Part shown: piece by piece, positions 17,813 through 28,330 of the stretch | How the letters are laid out: each line of letters opens with the position of its first letter | Numbering within the stretch: position 1 is the stretch's first letter | NCBI RefSeq assembly: GCF_016862975.1 | Contig: NZ_BONZ01000015.1 | Location: 124,001 to 188,000, forward strand | Reading direction: 5' to 3' | Origin: Rugosimonospora africana | GTDB lineage: Bacteria > Actinomycetota > Actinomycetes > Mycobacteriales > Micromonosporaceae | Length of the DNA: 64,000 bases | Notes under the pieces: model-generated | Databases searched by the model: none | Told to the model about the DNA's origin: nothing | What the model saw: the letters and a program-made list of their open reading frames with translations, nothing else | Translations under genes and position numbers: made by a program

Positions 17813-19558
17813 GTGCTGGACAGCTTGGACGCCCCCGCCGTGCACCAGTGGTGCGCCGCGGGACTGGCGGCGCTGCGCCGGCACCAGGACGAGATCGACA
17901 AGCTCAACGTCTATCCGATTCCCGACGGTGACACCGGCACCAACCTGGTGCTCACCGTCGCCTCCGCGCAGCGGGCGCTCGCCGTCGAGCCGGAGGACGG
18001 CGGGGTGGACGCCGCCGGAGACGTCACGATGCTGGGCAGGGCGCTGCGCCGGATGGCGCGCGGCGCCCTGCTCGGTGCGCGGGGCAATTCCGGCGTGATC
18101 GTGTCTCAGATGCTCCGCGCGATCGCCGACGCGCTGGCGACCACCCCGGCCGCACGCGGGCATGCCCTGGCCGCCGCGCTCGATCGGGCGGCCGGCGCGG
18201 CCTGGGGCGCGGTCACCGCTCCGGTGGAAGGCACCCTGCTCTCGGTGGCCGGCGGTGCGGCCAGGGAGGCCGTCGACGACGGCTCGGACGAGTTGATCTC
18301 GGTGGCCCGGGCCGCGGCCCGCGGGGCGAGCCGAGCCCTGGCGCTCACGCCCAGCCAGCTCTCGGTGCTGGCCCGATCGGGCGTGGTGGACGCCGGCGGG
18401 CGTGGCCTGGTGGTCCTGTTGGAGGCGCTGGTCGAGGTGGTGAGCGGCACCGGGGCGCCCGATTCGCCGGACCCCGCGGAGGGGTCGGCCGGCCTTGGCG
18501 GCGTTCGGGCACCCGCTGGACGGCCAGCGGAGGCGGGCGAGCCGCCGGCAGCGGGCGCGGTCCCGGGCCCGAGGGTGCAACCGGACGCGGAGCCGGACTC
18601 GGCGCCGCACGGCCGGGCAGGTGCCGAGCACCGGCACGGTCCCGCCCGCGAGGCCGGTTCGCTGGAGTTCGGTTATGAGGTGCAATACCTGCTCGAGGCC
18701 CCGGACTGGGCCGTGGAGAGGCTGAAGTCGCGGCTGGCCACGCTCGGCGACTCGCTGGTGGTGGTCGGCGACGGCGAGGACACCTGGAACGTGCACGTCC
18801 ACGTCAACGACGTCGGCGCCGCGATCGAGGCCGGGGTCGAGGCGGGGCGGCCATATCGCATCTCGGTCACCCGGTTCGAGGACCAGATCGGCGCGCCGGA
18901 CCCGCGCCCCCGGGGCGCCGTCGTGGTGGCGGCGGGAGACGGCCTGGCCGAGCTGTTCCGTGCCGAGGGGGCGGTGATCGTCCCCGGGCCGGGGCCGTCG
19001 ACCAGCGAGATCCTGGCCGCGGTGCGGGCCACCGCCGCCGGGCAGGTGGTGGTGTTGCCCGGCAGCCGGGCCACCCAGTCGGTCGCCGCGCTGGCCGCCG
19101 AGCAGGCGCGGATCGAGGGGATGCGGGTCGGTGTCGTGCCGACCCGGTCGCCGGTCCAGGCGCTGGCCGCGCTCGCCGTCCGGGACCAGGGGCGGCGGTT
19201 CGAGGACGACATGATCGCGATGGCCGAGGCGGTCGGCGCCTGCCGGCACGCGGAGGTGTGCCTGGCCAGCAAAGAAGCGGTGACCGTGGCCGGAGTGTGC
19301 CGGCCGGGCGACATACTTGGCCTGGTGGAGGGCGAGGTCAACCTCATCGGGCGGGATCTGTACGGCACGTGTCGCGACCTGCTCGACCGGCTGCTGGCCG
19401 GTGGCGGTGAGCTGGTCACGCTGTTGACGGGGACCGACGCGCCACCCGACCTGGGCCGGCTCCTGACCGAGCACCTGGGCCGGCGCTGGCCGTTCGTGGA
19501 GGTGCAGATGTTCGACGGTGGCCAGCCGCTGTACCCGCTCATGGCGGGCGTCGAATGA
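17813..19558 (+). CDS. DAK1/DegV-associated kinase-like protein (FakA family)
   Basis: A 581-residue member of the YloV/FakA family. The N-terminal Dak phosphatase/kinase domain carries NVYPIPDGDTGTNL and GARGNSGVIVSQ, the Mg-ATP aspartates. A middle variable Pro/Ala/Gly linker spans about residues 205-280. The C-terminal domain has MIAMAEAVG and LVEGEVNLIG. Firmicute homologues phosphorylate fatty acids together with a FakB/DegV carrier. The gene opens a tightly overlapping chain with recG, as in mycobacteria. Confidence 0.88.
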   Translation: MLDSLDAPAVHQWCAAGLAALRRHQDEIDKLNVYPIPDGDTGTNLVLTVASAQRALAVEPEDGGVDAAGDVTMLGRALRRMARGALLGARGNSGVIVSQMLRAIADALATTPAARGHALAAALDRAAGAAWGAVTAPVEGTLLSVAGGAAREAVDDGSDELISVARAAARGASRALALTPSQLSVLARSGVVDAGGRGLVVLLEALVEVVSGTGAPDSPDPAEGSAGLGGVRAPAGRPAEAGEPPAAGAVPGPRVQPDAEPDSAPHGRAGAEHRHGPAREAGSLEFGYEVQYLLEAPDWAVERLKSRLATLGDSLVVVGDGEDTWNVHVHVNDVGAAIEAGVEAGRPYRISVTRFEDQIGAPDPRPRGAVVVAAGDGLAELFRAEGAVIVPGPGPSTSEILAAVRATAAGQVVVLPGSRATQSVAALAAEQARIEGMRVGVVPTRSPVQALAALAVRDQGRRFEDDMIAMAEAVGACRHAEVCLASKEAVTVAGVCRPGDILGLVEGEVNLIGRDLYGTCRDLLDRLLAGGGELVTLLTGTDAPPDLGRLLTEHLGRRWPFVEVQMFDGGQPLYPLMAGVE

Positions 19559-21768
19559 CACAGCTCGACGATCCGCTGCGCAAGATCGTGGGGGAGAAGA
19601 CAGCCAAGGCGCTCGCCTCGCACCTGGAGCTGGAGACGGTCGGCGACCTGCTGTACCACTTCCCCCGCCGGTACGACGAGCGCGGCGAGCACACCGACAT
19701 CCGGTCGCTGACCATCGGCGAGCAGGTCACCGTGCTGGCCCAGGTGCACCGCACCTCCATCCGGCCGATGCGGGCCCGCCGAGGGCAGCTGCTGGAGGCG
19801 ACCGTCGGCGACGACAGCGGCGGGCTGCTCACCCTGACGTTCTTCAACCAGGCGTGGCGCGAGCGTGATCTCAAGCCGGGCCGGTGGGGCATGTTCGCCG
19901 GGAAGGTGACCGAGTTCCGCGGCAAGCGGCAGCTCAACAGCCCCGACTACATGCTCCTGGACGACCGGGAGGGCGGCGAGGAGATCGAGGAGTTCGCCGG
20001 GGCGCTGATCCCGGTCTATCCGGCGGCGGCCGCCGTACCGACCTGGGTGATCGCCCGCTGCGTCCGGGTCGCGCTGGACACCCTCGAACCGCCGCCCGAT
20101 CCGCTGCCCGCCACCCTGCGCGCCGAACGCCGGCTGATGGACCTGGGCGGCGCGCTGCGCCAGATCCACCGCCCGGAGAGCCGCCCCGCCCTGGAGACGG
20201 CCCGCAAGAGGCTCAAGTGGGGCGAGGCGTTCGCCGTCCAGGTCACCCTCGTCCAGCGCAAACTGCGCGCCCTTGACTGGCCGGCACGCCCCCGGCACCG
20301 TCGCGAGGACGGGTTGCTGGCGGCGTTCGACGAGCGGCTGCCGTACGAGCTGACCGAGGGTCAGCGCGAGGTCGGCGCCGAGATCGCGGCCGACCTCGAC
20401 CGCCCGCACCCGATGCACCGGCTGCTGCAGGGCGAGGTCGGGTCCGGCAAGACGGTCTGTGCGCTGCGCGCGATGCTCCAGGTGGTCGACGCGGGCGGGC
20501 AGGCGGCGCTGCTGGCCCCGACCGAGGTGCTGGCCGCCCAGCACTACCGCGGCATCGCCGACCTGCTCGGACCCCTCGGCCACCGGCCCGCGGCCGGCGA
20601 GCTGAACTTCGACGACGGGGCAACCGACCCGGATGGGCCCGAGGCCACCCGCGTCTCGCTGGTCACCGGCTCGCTCAGTGCCGCCGCCCGGCGTGCGGCG
20701 CTGGCCGAGATCGCGTCCGGCGAGGCCGGCATCGTCATCGGCACCCACGCCCTGCTGTACGAGGGCGTCGACTTCGCCGACCTGGGTCTGGTCGTCGTCG
20801 ATGAGCAGCACCGGTTCGGCGTGGAGCAGCGCGACGCCCTGCGGGCCAAGGCCGATCAGCCGCCGCACGTGCTGGTGATGACCGCCACCCCGATCCCGCG
20901 CACGGTCGCCATGACGGTATACGGCGACCTGGAGGTCTCCACGCTGACCCAGCTGCCCCGCGGGCGCTCACCGATCGCGTCCCACCTGGTACCGGCGGCG
21001 GACAAGCCGGCGTTCCTGGACCGCGCCTGGCAGCGCGTGCGCGAGGAGGTCGAGGCTGGGCACCAGGCTTACGTGGTGTGCCCCCGGATCGGCGAAGACG
21101 ATCCGTCCGACCCTGGCGAAGCGGCCGACTCCGGCGAGGACGGCGACGAACGCCGGGCGCCGCTGGCCGTGCTGGAGGTCGCGCCGCTGCTGGCCGACGG
21201 GCCGCTGCACGGGCTGCGCATCGGGATCCTGCACGGACGGCTGCCGGCCGACGAGAAGGACGCGGTGATGCGCTCGTTCGCCGGCGGCGACCTGGACGTC
21301 CTGGTCGCCACGACGGTGGTCGAGGTCGGCGTCGACGTACCGAACGCGACCGTCATGATCGTTCTCGACGCCGACCGGTTCGGTGTGTCCCAGCTGCACC
21401 AGCTGCGCGGCCGGGTCGGCAGGGGGGCCGCTCCCGGCCTGTGCCTGCTGGTCACCGAGGCGTCCGAGGACAGCCCGGCCCGGGAACGGCTGACCGCGGT
21501 CGCGTCCACGCTCGACGGGTTCCAGCTCGCCGAGCTGGATCTGGAGCAGCGCCGGGAAGGCGACGTGCTGGGCGCGGCACAGTCCGGCCGCCGCTCCCAC
21601 CTGCGGCTGTTGTCCCTGCTGCGGGACCGCGACCTGATCAGCGAGGCGCGCGCCGAGGCGATCGCGCTGCTGGAGGCCGACCCGGAGCTGGAGCGCCAGC
21701 CCGAGCTGCGCGAGTGGATCGCCTCACAGGTGAACGAGGAACGCGCGGAATACCTGGAGAAGGGGTGA
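19555..21768 (+). CDS. recG: ATP-dependent DNA helicase RecG
   Basis: Remodels stalled replication forks and recombination intermediates. It is 737 aa: an N-terminal wedge/OB domain (about 1-240), then superfamily-2 helicase motifs LLQGEVGSGKT (Walker A), VVVDEQHRFG (DEQH box), VMTATPIPRTVAMTVYGDL and the C-terminal HQLRGRVGRG. A charged insert (about residues 515-530) is lineage-specific. The ATG overlaps the upstream stop (ATGA) and the stop overlaps rsmD (GTGA), so the genes are co-translated. Confidence 0.97.
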   Translation: MTQLDDPLRKIVGEKTAKALASHLELETVGDLLYHFPRRYDERGEHTDIRSLTIGEQVTVLAQVHRTSIRPMRARRGQLLEATVGDDSGGLLTLTFFNQAWRERDLKPGRWGMFAGKVTEFRGKRQLNSPDYMLLDDREGGEEIEEFAGALIPVYPAAAAVPTWVIARCVRVALDTLEPPPDPLPATLRAERRLMDLGGALRQIHRPESRPALETARKRLKWGEAFAVQVTLVQRKLRALDWPARPRHRREDGLLAAFDERLPYELTEGQREVGAEIAADLDRPHPMHRLLQGEVGSGKTVCALRAMLQVVDAGGQAALLAPTEVLAAQHYRGIADLLGPLGHRPAAGELNFDDGATDPDGPEATRVSLVTGSLSAAARRAALAEIASGEAGIVIGTHALLYEGVDFADLGLVVVDEQHRFGVEQRDALRAKADQPPHVLVMTATPIPRTVAMTVYGDLEVSTLTQLPRGRSPIASHLVPAADKPAFLDRAWQRVREEVEAGHQAYVVCPRIGEDDPSDPGEAADSGEDGDERRAPLAVLEVAPLLADGPLHGLRIGILHGRLPADEKDAVMRSFAGGDLDVLVATTVVEVGVDVPNATVMIVLDADRFGVSQLHQLRGRVGRGAAPGLCLLVTEASEDSPARERLTAVASTLDGFQLAELDLEQRREGDVLGAAQSGRRSHLRLLSLLRDRDLISEARAEAIALLEADPELERQPELREWIASQVNEERAEYLEKG

Positions 21769-22319
21769 CCCGGATCGTCGCGGGCGTCTACGGCGGCCGG
21801 CGCATCGCCGCGCCGCCCGGACGGGATACCCGCCCCACCTCCGACCGGGTACGCGAGGCGCTGTTCGGGTCGCTCGGTCCACTGGACGGCGCCCGGTTCC
21901 TCGATCTCTACGCCGGTTCCGGCGCGATCGGCCTGGAGGCGGCGTCCCGGGGTGCCGAGCACGTACTGCTGGTGGAGAGCGATCCGAAGGCGGCCCGGGC
22001 AGCCCGGGAGAACGTCGCCCTGCTGGGCGCCGCGAAGCAGGTGAGCCTGACCACCGCCCGGGTGGCGCAGGTGCTCGCCGGTGGGCCGCCGGGGGCGCCC
22101 TATGACGTGGTGTTCGCTGACCCGCCGTACGCGGTCGGGGAGCGGGAGGTCACCGAGATGCTGGCTGGCCTGGTGGAGCACGGGTGGCTCGCGCCGGAGG
22201 CGGTGGTGGTGGTCGAGCGTTCCCGTCGATCGCCCGAGCCGGCATGGGTGCCGTGCATCACTGGCGAGCGCTCTCGGAGGTACGGCGACACGACCCTTTG
22301 GTACGGTCGCGGATCGTGA
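21765..22319 (+). CDS. rsmD: 16S rRNA (guanine-966-N2)-methyltransferase
   Basis: Methylates G966 of 16S rRNA using S-adenosylmethionine. It is 184 aa, with YGGRRIAAPPGRDTRPTSDR at the N-terminus, LDLYAGSGAIGLEAASRGA (SAM motif I) and the catalytic FADPPYAV (DPPY). The GTG at 21765 overlaps the recG stop and is where homology begins; the long upstream frame is a shadow of recG. The stop overlaps coaD (GTGA). Confidence 0.95.
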   Translation: MTRIVAGVYGGRRIAAPPGRDTRPTSDRVREALFGSLGPLDGARFLDLYAGSGAIGLEAASRGAEHVLLVESDPKAARAARENVALLGAAKQVSLTTARVAQVLAGGPPGAPYDVVFADPPYAVGEREVTEMLAGLVEHGWLAPEAVVVVERSRRSPEPAWVPCITGERSRRYGDTTLWYGRGS

Positions 22320-22807
22320 GGCGTGCGGTGAGCCCCGGCTCTTTCGACCCGGTCACGAACGGGCACCTGGACATCATCGACAGGTCGTCCAGGCTGTACG
22401 ACGAAGTCATCGTCGCCGTCTTGATCAACACCTCCAAGCAGGGGTTGTTCACCGTCGAGGAACGGCTGGACATGCTGCGTGAGGTGACCCGGATCTACCC
22501 GAACGTGCGCGTCGAGTCGTTCCACGGGCTCCTGGTCGACTTCTGCCGGGCGCAGGGCGCCGCGGTCGTGGTGAAGGGCCTGCGGGCAGTCAGCGACTTC
22601 GACTACGAGCTCCAGATGGCCCAGATGAACACCGGGCTGGCCGGGGTGGAGACGCTGTTCATGCCGACCAACCCGCTGTATTCGTTCCTGTCATCGAGCC
22701 TGATCAAGGACGTGGCCAAGTGGGGCGGCGACGTGTCGCCGCACGTACCCGAGGGGGTCGCGCGCCGGCTGGCGGAGCGGCTCGCCCCGGGTACGCCGAA
22801 CGGCTGA
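22316..22807 (+). CDS. coaD: Phosphopantetheine adenylyltransferase
   Basis: Transfers AMP to 4'-phosphopantetheine in CoA synthesis. It is 163 aa, with the nucleotidyltransferase motif SPGSFDPVTNGHLDII (T/HxGH) and the C-terminal FLSSSLIKDVAKWGGDVS. The GTG at 22316 overlaps the rsmD stop. TACGGT at 22302-22307 ends 8 nt before it and could be an internal leaderless promoter. It is the last gene of the fakA-like-recG-rsmD-coaD chain. Confidence 0.96.
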   Translation: MRRAVSPGSFDPVTNGHLDIIDRSSRLYDEVIVAVLINTSKQGLFTVEERLDMLREVTRIYPNVRVESFHGLLVDFCRAQGAAVVVKGLRAVSDFDYELQMAQMNTGLAGVETLFMPTNPLYSFLSSSLIKDVAKWGGDVSPHVPEGVARRLAERLAPGTPNG

Positions 22808-22997
22808 CCCCATCCGGGCCCCGGCGACGGCAGCGGGGACGCATCATAGATCCGGCTCGGATTGGCGGGCGCGTCTTTGCCCGGACCGTCATGATGAGTC
22901 TGGCCGCAACCCAACCGCGCCCCGCCGGCCCGACCCGCCCGCCGGTCGGCGGTCACGGGACCGGTGCGGTACCCGCAGACCTGACAGGAGACCGCCG

Positions 22998-23492
22998 GTG
23001 GACCCGCTGGACCGCATCGACGAGATCATGGTGCTCGTGGAGAACGCGCGTTCGGTGCCGATGTCGCGCAACTGCATGCTCGACCGAACCGAGACGATCA
23101 ACTTGCTCGACCAGCTACGCGAGGAGCTGCCCAGCGAGCTGCGCCGGGCCACGGCCCTGCTGGAGGAGCGGGACAAGATCCTCGAAGCCGGCCGGAACGA
23201 GGCGGAGCGGATCATCGCTGAGGGTGAGGCTGAACACTCCCGGCTGGTGTCGGTCAACGAGATCACGGTGTCCGCCGAGCACGAGGCGGCCCGCCTGATC
23301 AGCGAGGCCCGGTCCGAGGCGCAGCGGCTGCGTGAAGAGGTGGACGACTACGTCGATACCGCCCTGGCCAACTTCGAGCAGCTGCTGACCCGCTCGCTGG
23401 CCTCCATCGAGCGTGGCCGGGACAAGATGCACGCGCTGCGCGAGATCGGCTCGTTCATCCCCGATCAGGAGACCGGACCGCTGCCGCTGTAG
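22998..23492 (+). CDS. SepIVA/DivIVA-like coiled-coil protein
   Basis: A 164-residue, highly charged, almost fully helical protein with heptad-like stretches (ELRRATALLEERDKILEAGR, EHEAARLISEARSEAQRLRE). It resembles the DivIVA-related SepIVA (mycobacterial Rv2927c type), which supports septum and envelope growth, and sits in the corresponding place before rpmF/rnc. It is shorter than mycobacterial SepIVA. It has no membrane span. The GTG at 22998 follows CAGGAG. Similarity to the F0F1 b subunit reflects only the coiled coil. Confidence 0.75.
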   Translation: MDPLDRIDEIMVLVENARSVPMSRNCMLDRTETINLLDQLREELPSELRRATALLEERDKILEAGRNEAERIIAEGEAEHSRLVSVNEITVSAEHEAARLISEARSEAQRLREEVDDYVDTALANFEQLLTRSLASIERGRDKMHALREIGSFIPDQETGPLPL

Positions 23493-23565
23493 CAGGGCCG
23501 ATTCGACGCTCCCCGCCGACTCGGGTAACCTTCTTCGACGGCCCTCTACCGGCCGGAGCCTAACG

Positions 23566-24186
23566 ATGCATGATCATTCGCCGAACCAACATCTCGACCC
23601 CCGGGCACCGCTGGTCCTCGACACGAGAGACCTGCCTCGCCGACCGGGGGCGATGCGTGTCGTCCAGCGGAAGGTCCCCGCACCGGCGGATCTCGGCCTG
23701 GAGCTGATCGGGGTGCCACAGGGCGCCGACCTCGACCTCGACCTGAGGCTAGAGTCGGTCTCTGAGGGCGTCCTCGTCTCCGGGACCGTCACCGCGCCGG
23801 TCAGTGGGGAGTGCGGGCGCTGCCTGCGTCCGATCAGCGAGACCTTGAGCGTCCCGATCCAGGAGCTGTACGCGTACGAGAACAGCACCACGGACGAGAC
23901 GACCGAGGAGGACGAGGTCGGCCGGTTGCAGGGCGACCTGTTCGACCTGGAGCCGGCGTTGCGCGACGGAGTGGTGCTCGCGTTGCCCGCGAACCCGCTG
24001 TGCCGCGCGGACTGCCCAGGACTGTGCCCCGAATGCGGGGTGCACCGGGACGAGCTGCCGGCTGACCACAGCCACCAGCAGGTCGACCCGCGCTGGGCGG
24101 CGTTGAACAACCTGAACAACCTGATTGACAGCGCACCGACCGAGCAAGCTCGGGCCGCCCGCGGCCCGGATCACGAGGAGAACTAG
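23566..24186 (+). CDS. DUF177 (YceD-like) protein
   Basis: A 206-residue protein of the DUF177 family, usually encoded directly before rpmF. In plants and E. coli the family is linked to 23S rRNA accumulation. The metal-binding-like pairs CGRC (about residues 85-88) and [13 protein letters not shown] (about 146-158) suggest a zinc site. The ATG at 23566 opens the conserved region; the upstream open frame overlaps the coiled-coil gene. TAACCT at 23526-23531 may be its -10. The stop is 2 bp from rpmF. Confidence 0.88.
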   Translation: MHDHSPNQHLDPRAPLVLDTRDLPRRPGAMRVVQRKVPAPADLGLELIGVPQGADLDLDLRLESVSEGVLVSGTVTAPVSGECGRCLRPISETLSVPIQELYAYENSTTDETTEEDEVGRLQGDLFDLEPALRDGVVLALPANPLCRADCPGLCPECGVHRDELPADHSHQQVDPRWAALNNLNNLIDSAPTEQARAARGPDHEEN

Positions 24187-24188
24187 CC

Positions 24189-24362
24189 GTGGCCGTTCCC
24201 AAGCGCAGGATGTCGCGCAGCAACACCCGGTCCCGCCGGGCGCAGTGGAAGACCACCGCGGTCGCCACCGTCGCCTGCCCGCAGTGCCGGTCGCCGAAGC
24301 TTCCGCACGCGGCGTGCACCGTCTGCGGCACGTACAACGGCCGCCAGGTCCTTGAGGTCTGA
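24189..24362 (+). CDS. rpmF: 50S ribosomal protein L32
   Basis: A 57-residue L32: [20 protein letters not shown] at the N-terminus and a Cys4 zinc ribbon (CPQC at residues 30-33, CTVC at 43-46). The GTG at 24189 starts 2 bp after the DUF177 stop behind GAGGAG. The DUF177-rpmF-plsX-rnc order is widespread. It is a zinc-containing (C+) form, like the L28 encoded in this window. Confidence 0.96.
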   Translation: MAVPKRRMSRSNTRSRRAQWKTTAVATVACPQCRSPKLPHAACTVCGTYNGRQVLEV

Positions 24363-24377
24363 TCCTGGCGACCAGGG

Positions 24378-25388
24378 GTGACGCGATCCGAGCGGTCAGG
24401 GACCGCGCGGATCGCCGTCGACCTCCTCGGCGGGGATCGCGCCCCCGCCGTCGTGGTTGACGGCGCTCTGCAGGCATGCGACGCCGACCCTGATCTACAC
24501 CTTCACCTCGTCGGGCCACCTGATGTGGCGGACGAGGTCTTTGCCGCGTCCGCGCCGGGGATCCGGCGGCGGCTGACGGTACGGCCGGTCGACGGCGCCG
24601 TCGGCATGGCCGACGCACCCGCCCGCGCCGCGCGGCCGGACACGACCGTGAGCGCCTCGGTGTCCGCCGTGGCCGCCGGGGCGGCCGACGCCGTGGTTTC
24701 CGCCGGGGCCAGTGGGGCCATCGTGACCGCCGCGGTACTGGGGCTGGGCCGGGTACCCGGAGTGCGCAAGCCGGCGCTGGCCGCGATCGTACCGAGCCGG
24801 ACCGGCCCGTTGATGTTGCTCGATGTCGGTGCCTCGCCGGACGCGTCCGCCGGGGTACTGGTGCAGCACGCCATCCTCGGCACCCGGTACGCGGTGGCCG
24901 TGCTGGGCCTGCCCGAGCCCCGGGTGGGGCTGCTGTCCATCGGTGCCGAGCAGGGCAAGGGCGACCGGCTGCGGCGTGCCGCCGACGATGCCCTGCGCGA
25001 TGCCGTACCCGAGTACGTCGGCAACGTGGAGGGCAACGACGTGCCGCTGGGCGGTCGTGCCGACGTCGTGGTGACCGACGGATTCACCGGAAACGTCCTG
25101 CTCAAGGGCATCGAAGGTGCGTTCGCGCTGGCCGGAGGCGTGGCGCCGGACAGCGTGGCGCCCCGGGCGGCGGCGCTGCTCGGCGTCCGGGGCCAGGTGG
25201 TGGTCTGCCACGGGGCGGCGACCGGCGCCGACATCGCGTCCGGTATCGCCTTCGCCGCCCGGCTGCACCGGACCCGCGCACCAGCCGAGTTCGCCCCGGT
25301 GCCCCGGCTGGGTCTCGCCGGAGACGACAACAACCCGCCGCCGGACCCGGCACACGGCCGGGCGGCACTGACCTGGAGAAGAGGGTGA
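24378..25388 (+). CDS. plsX: Phosphate acyltransferase PlsX
   Basis: Makes acyl-phosphate from acyl-ACP to start phosphatidic acid synthesis. It is 336 aa; the opening motif reads [12 protein letters not shown] where DAMGGDxAP is typical, and [22 protein letters not shown] and [17 protein letters not shown] are conserved. No acyl carrier gene lies between it and rnc, as expected for actinobacteria that rely on type I fatty-acid synthase. Whether the altered first motif affects activity is unknown. The GTG at 24378 is the first plausible start. Confidence 0.9.
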   Translation: MTRSERSGTARIAVDLLGGDRAPAVVVDGALQACDADPDLHLHLVGPPDVADEVFAASAPGIRRRLTVRPVDGAVGMADAPARAARPDTTVSASVSAVAAGAADAVVSAGASGAIVTAAVLGLGRVPGVRKPALAAIVPSRTGPLMLLDVGASPDASAGVLVQHAILGTRYAVAVLGLPEPRVGLLSIGAEQGKGDRLRRAADDALRDAVPEYVGNVEGNDVPLGGRADVVVTDGFTGNVLLKGIEGAFALAGGVAPDSVAPRAAALLGVRGQVVVCHGAATGADIASGIAFAARLHRTRAPAEFAPVPRLGLAGDDNNPPPDPAHGRAALTWRRG

Positions 25389-25392
25389 GTCG

Positions 25393-26277
25393 ATGAAGGG
25401 CCGTCCACCGGTCGCCTTCCTGGAGGCCGCCTTCGGGGTGAGCCTGGATCCCGAGCTGTTGGAGCGGGCGTTGACGCATCGCTCGTACGCGTATGAGAAC
25501 GGCGGGCTGCCGACCAACGAGCGACTCGAGTTCCTCGGCGACTCGGTGCTCGGCGTGATCGTCACGACCGCGCTCTTCAACGACCACCCCGACCTGCCCG
25601 AGGGGCAGTTGGCCAAGCTGCGGGCCAGCGTGGTCAACATGCGGGCGCTCGCCGAGGTGGCCCGGGGCCTGGGGCCGTACGGGCTGGGACCGTACCTGCT
25701 GCTGGGCAAAGGTGAGGAGACCACCGGCGGGCGGGACAAGGCGAGCATCCTCGCCGACACGCTGGAGGCCCTGCTCGGCGCGATCTACCTCCAGCACGGG
25801 CTGGACACCGCCGCCACCGTGGTCCACAAGCTGTTCGACCCGCTGATGATCGACGCGGCCGGCCGGGGTGCCGCGCTGGACTGGAAGACCAGCCTCCAGG
25901 AGCTGACCGCGAGCCGCGGGCTGGGTGTGCCGGAGTACCGGGTGGACGAGGCCGGTCCGGACCACGCCAAGGTGTTCACCGCGTGGGCGGTGGTCGCCGG
26001 TGTCCGGTACGGCGGTTCGGAGGGGCGCAGCAAGAAGGAGGCGGAGCAGCGGGCCGCCGAGACCGCCTGGCGTGAGCTGTCCGCCGAGGCGTCGGACGGT
26101 TCCGGCGACGGCAAGGTCGCCGGAGCGGGCGCGGCCGGGGTCGCCGGAGGGACTACCGGCGGATCTCTGGACGGCAAGGCCGGTTCTCTCGACGGTAAGG
26201 CTCTGGACAGCCGAGCCGGCGGGGCCAAGGGATCCAACGGCAGGGTACGCAGCGGGAAGGAGAACAGACCGGGATGA
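25393..26277 (+). CDS. rnc: Ribonuclease III
   Basis: Cleaves double-stranded RNA in rRNA maturation and mRNA decay. It has the catalytic signature [15 protein letters not shown], the second acidic site [12 protein letters not shown], and a dsRNA-binding domain at about 155-225 ([27 protein letters not shown]). A Gly/Asp/Lys-rich tail of about 60 residues with [13 protein letters not shown] repeats is unusual and appears to come from tandem DNA repeats. The stop overlaps the next gene by 4 bp. Confidence 0.96.
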   Translation: MKGRPPVAFLEAAFGVSLDPELLERALTHRSYAYENGGLPTNERLEFLGDSVLGVIVTTALFNDHPDLPEGQLAKLRASVVNMRALAEVARGLGPYGLGPYLLLGKGEETTGGRDKASILADTLEALLGAIYLQHGLDTAATVVHKLFDPLMIDAAGRGAALDWKTSLQELTASRGLGVPEYRVDEAGPDHAKVFTAWAVVAGVRYGGSEGRSKKEAEQRAAETAWRELSAEASDGSGDGKVAGAGAAGVAGGTTGGSLDGKAGSLDGKALDSRAGGAKGSNGRVRSGKENRPG

Positions 26278-27446
26278 TCGAGTCCGTTGACCGGACCGAC
26301 ACCTCGGCCGCTCCCGCGAAACGCGGGTTCCCGATCAATGGCCCCTGGCTCGCACTGCTGATCTATCTCGCCACCCGGGTCGCGCAGCTGGGCTTCATCG
26401 CCTGGATGGCGCCCGCGAACGGGCCGTCCATCAAGGGCCGGCTCCTCGCCTGGGACGGCGGCTGGTTCATCCGGGTGGCGACCGAGGGGTACCCGCACAC
26501 CTACACGTACGACCCCAACAACGGTCAGATGCTCGGCAACGGGTTGGCGTTCTTTCCGCTGTACCCGGCGCTGATCCATGCCGTGCACTGGGTGGTGCCG
26601 AGTTACGACTGGGCCGCGATCGGGATCTCCTGGGTCGCCGCCGGGGCGGCTTCCGTGCTGCTCTACCGGTTCGGTACCGCCCTGCGCGACCGGCGCCTCG
26701 GGTACGCGCTGGTCGTGCTGTTCTGCGCGCAGCCGATGTCGGTGGTGCTGTCCATGGCGTACAGCGAGGCGCTGTTCAGCGCACTGGTGATCGCCGCGCT
26801 CTACGCCGCGTACCGGGAGAAGTTCCTCATCGCCGGCCTGCTCGGCCTGGGGGCGGGGCTGTGCCGCCCGACCGGGCTGGCCCTGGCGCTGGCCATCGCG
26901 GTGGCGGCCGGGATGGCCCTGCGTTCCGGTCGCGCCTCCGGGCCGGCCGCCTGGCGGGCCGTCGCCGGGTCCGCGCTGGCGCTGGCCAGCGTTCCGGCGT
27001 ACCTGACCTGGGTCGGGGCACGGGTGGGGGACCTGGGCGCCTGGTTCACGATCCAGACGGCCGGCTGGGGTACCACCTTCGACTGGGGCGCCTCGACCCG
27101 GGACTTCCTGGCCACCGCGTTCCACCAGGGCAACGGCTGGGTGCAGATGAGCGTGGCGTTCATCCTGGTGGCCGCGACCGTCGCGGTGGTGCTCGCCGTG
27201 ATGCGCCGGACCTGGTTGCCGCTGATCGTGTACGGGCTGCTCTCGTTCGCCCTCGTCGTCGGGCAGGCCGGGTACTACCATTCCAAGCCCCGGCTGATGA
27301 TTCCGGTGCTGCTGACCCTGATCCCGGCCGGGTACGCCGCAGCCCGGGCGAAGCCGAGGACTGCCGTCCTGGCGCTGACCGCGTACGCCGCGTTCGGGCT
27401 CTGGTACGGCGCCTACATGATCACCGTTTGGCAGTACACGATCTGA
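26274..27446 (+). CDS. PIG-V-like polytopic mannosyltransferase
   Basis: A 390-residue membrane protein with roughly ten hydrophobic spans. The luminal-loop motif [15 protein letters not shown] (acidic WD) and FFPLYPALI are typical of GT-C/PIG-V-like mannosyltransferases that use polyprenyl-phosphate mannose. Substrates are probably envelope glycolipids or lipoglycans (inference). It overlaps rnc by ATGA and is followed after 13 bp by mutM, so it lies inside the rnc-mutM unit. Confidence 0.8.
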   Translation: MIESVDRTDTSAAPAKRGFPINGPWLALLIYLATRVAQLGFIAWMAPANGPSIKGRLLAWDGGWFIRVATEGYPHTYTYDPNNGQMLGNGLAFFPLYPALIHAVHWVVPSYDWAAIGISWVAAGAASVLLYRFGTALRDRRLGYALVVLFCAQPMSVVLSMAYSEALFSALVIAALYAAYREKFLIAGLLGLGAGLCRPTGLALALAIAVAAGMALRSGRASGPAAWRAVAGSALALASVPAYLTWVGARVGDLGAWFTIQTAGWGTTFDWGASTRDFLATAFHQGNGWVQMSVAFILVAATVAVVLAVMRRTWLPLIVYGLLSFALVVGQAGYYHSKPRLMIPVLLTLIPAGYAAARAKPRTAVLALTAYAAFGLWYGAYMITVWQYTI

Positions 27447-27459
27447 GCGAGGCGGCAGC

Positions 27460-28320
27460 ATGCCCGAGCTTCCCGAGGTGGAGACGGTACGGCAGGGGTT
27501 GGCCCGGTGGGCCGACGGCCGGCGGATCGTCGCGGTCGAGGTGCACCACCCGCGGGCCATCCGCCGGCACCTTCCCGGCTCCGAGCACTTCGCGGCCGTC
27601 CTGACCGGACGCACCATCGTCGATGTCCGGCGGCGCGGCAAGTACCTGTGGATCCCGCTGGACTCGGGCGATGCCATCGTGGCGCACCTGGGCATGTCCG
27701 GGCAGCTGCTGTTCCAGCCGGCCGCCGTGCCGGACGAGACACACCTGCGGGTCCGGCTCCGTTTCGCGGACGGCGACCCGGAGCTGAGGTTCGTGGACCA
27801 GCGCACGTTCGGCGGGCTCGCCGTGTCGGAGGGCGGTGCGGAGCTGCCCGCCGAGATCGCGCACATCGCCCGCGACCCGATGGATCCGCTGTTCGACGAC
27901 GACGCGTTCGCGCAGGCGTTGCGGCGCAAGCACACCGAGGTGAAGCGCGCGCTGCTGGACCAGACCCTGATCTCCGGAGTGGGCAATATCTATGCCGACG
28001 AGGCGCTGTGGCGCGCGAAGCTGCATGGCGCCCGGCCGACCGACGCGCTGACCCGGCCGGCCGTGGCGCGGCTGCTCGGGCACGTCCGCGACGTGCTCGG
28101 CGAGTCGCTGAAACAGGGCGGTACCAGCTTCGACGCCTTGTACGTCAACGTGAACGGGGAGAGCGGCTACTTCGACCGGGCGCTCAACGTGTACGGACGG
28201 GAGGGCGAACCCTGCTACCGGTGCGGTACGCCGATCCGGCGCGAACCGTTCATGAACCGGTCGTCCTACTCCTGCCCCCGCTGCCAGCCCCGGCCCCGTC
28301 CCCGCCAGGCCACGCGGTAG
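27460..28320 (+). CDS. mutM: Formamidopyrimidine-DNA glycosylase
   Basis: Removes oxidised purines (8-oxoG, FaPy) and nicks the abasic site. It is 286 aa, starting with the catalytic PELPEVETV, with [17 protein letters not shown] in the helix-two-turn-helix and a C-terminal zinc finger ([18 protein letters not shown]). The short C-terminal Arg/Pro tail is unremarkable. A 15-bp tandem repeat follows the stop. Confidence 0.97.
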   Translation: MPELPEVETVRQGLARWADGRRIVAVEVHHPRAIRRHLPGSEHFAAVLTGRTIVDVRRRGKYLWIPLDSGDAIVAHLGMSGQLLFQPAAVPDETHLRVRLRFADGDPELRFVDQRTFGGLAVSEGGAELPAEIAHIARDPMDPLFDDDAFAQALRRKHTEVKRALLDQTLISGVGNIYADEALWRAKLHGARPTDALTRPAVARLLGHVRDVLGESLKQGGTSFDALYVNVNGESGYFDRALNVYGREGEPCYRCGTPIRREPFMNRSSYSCPRCQPRPRPRQATR

Positions 28321-28330
28321 CCGTCGCGCC

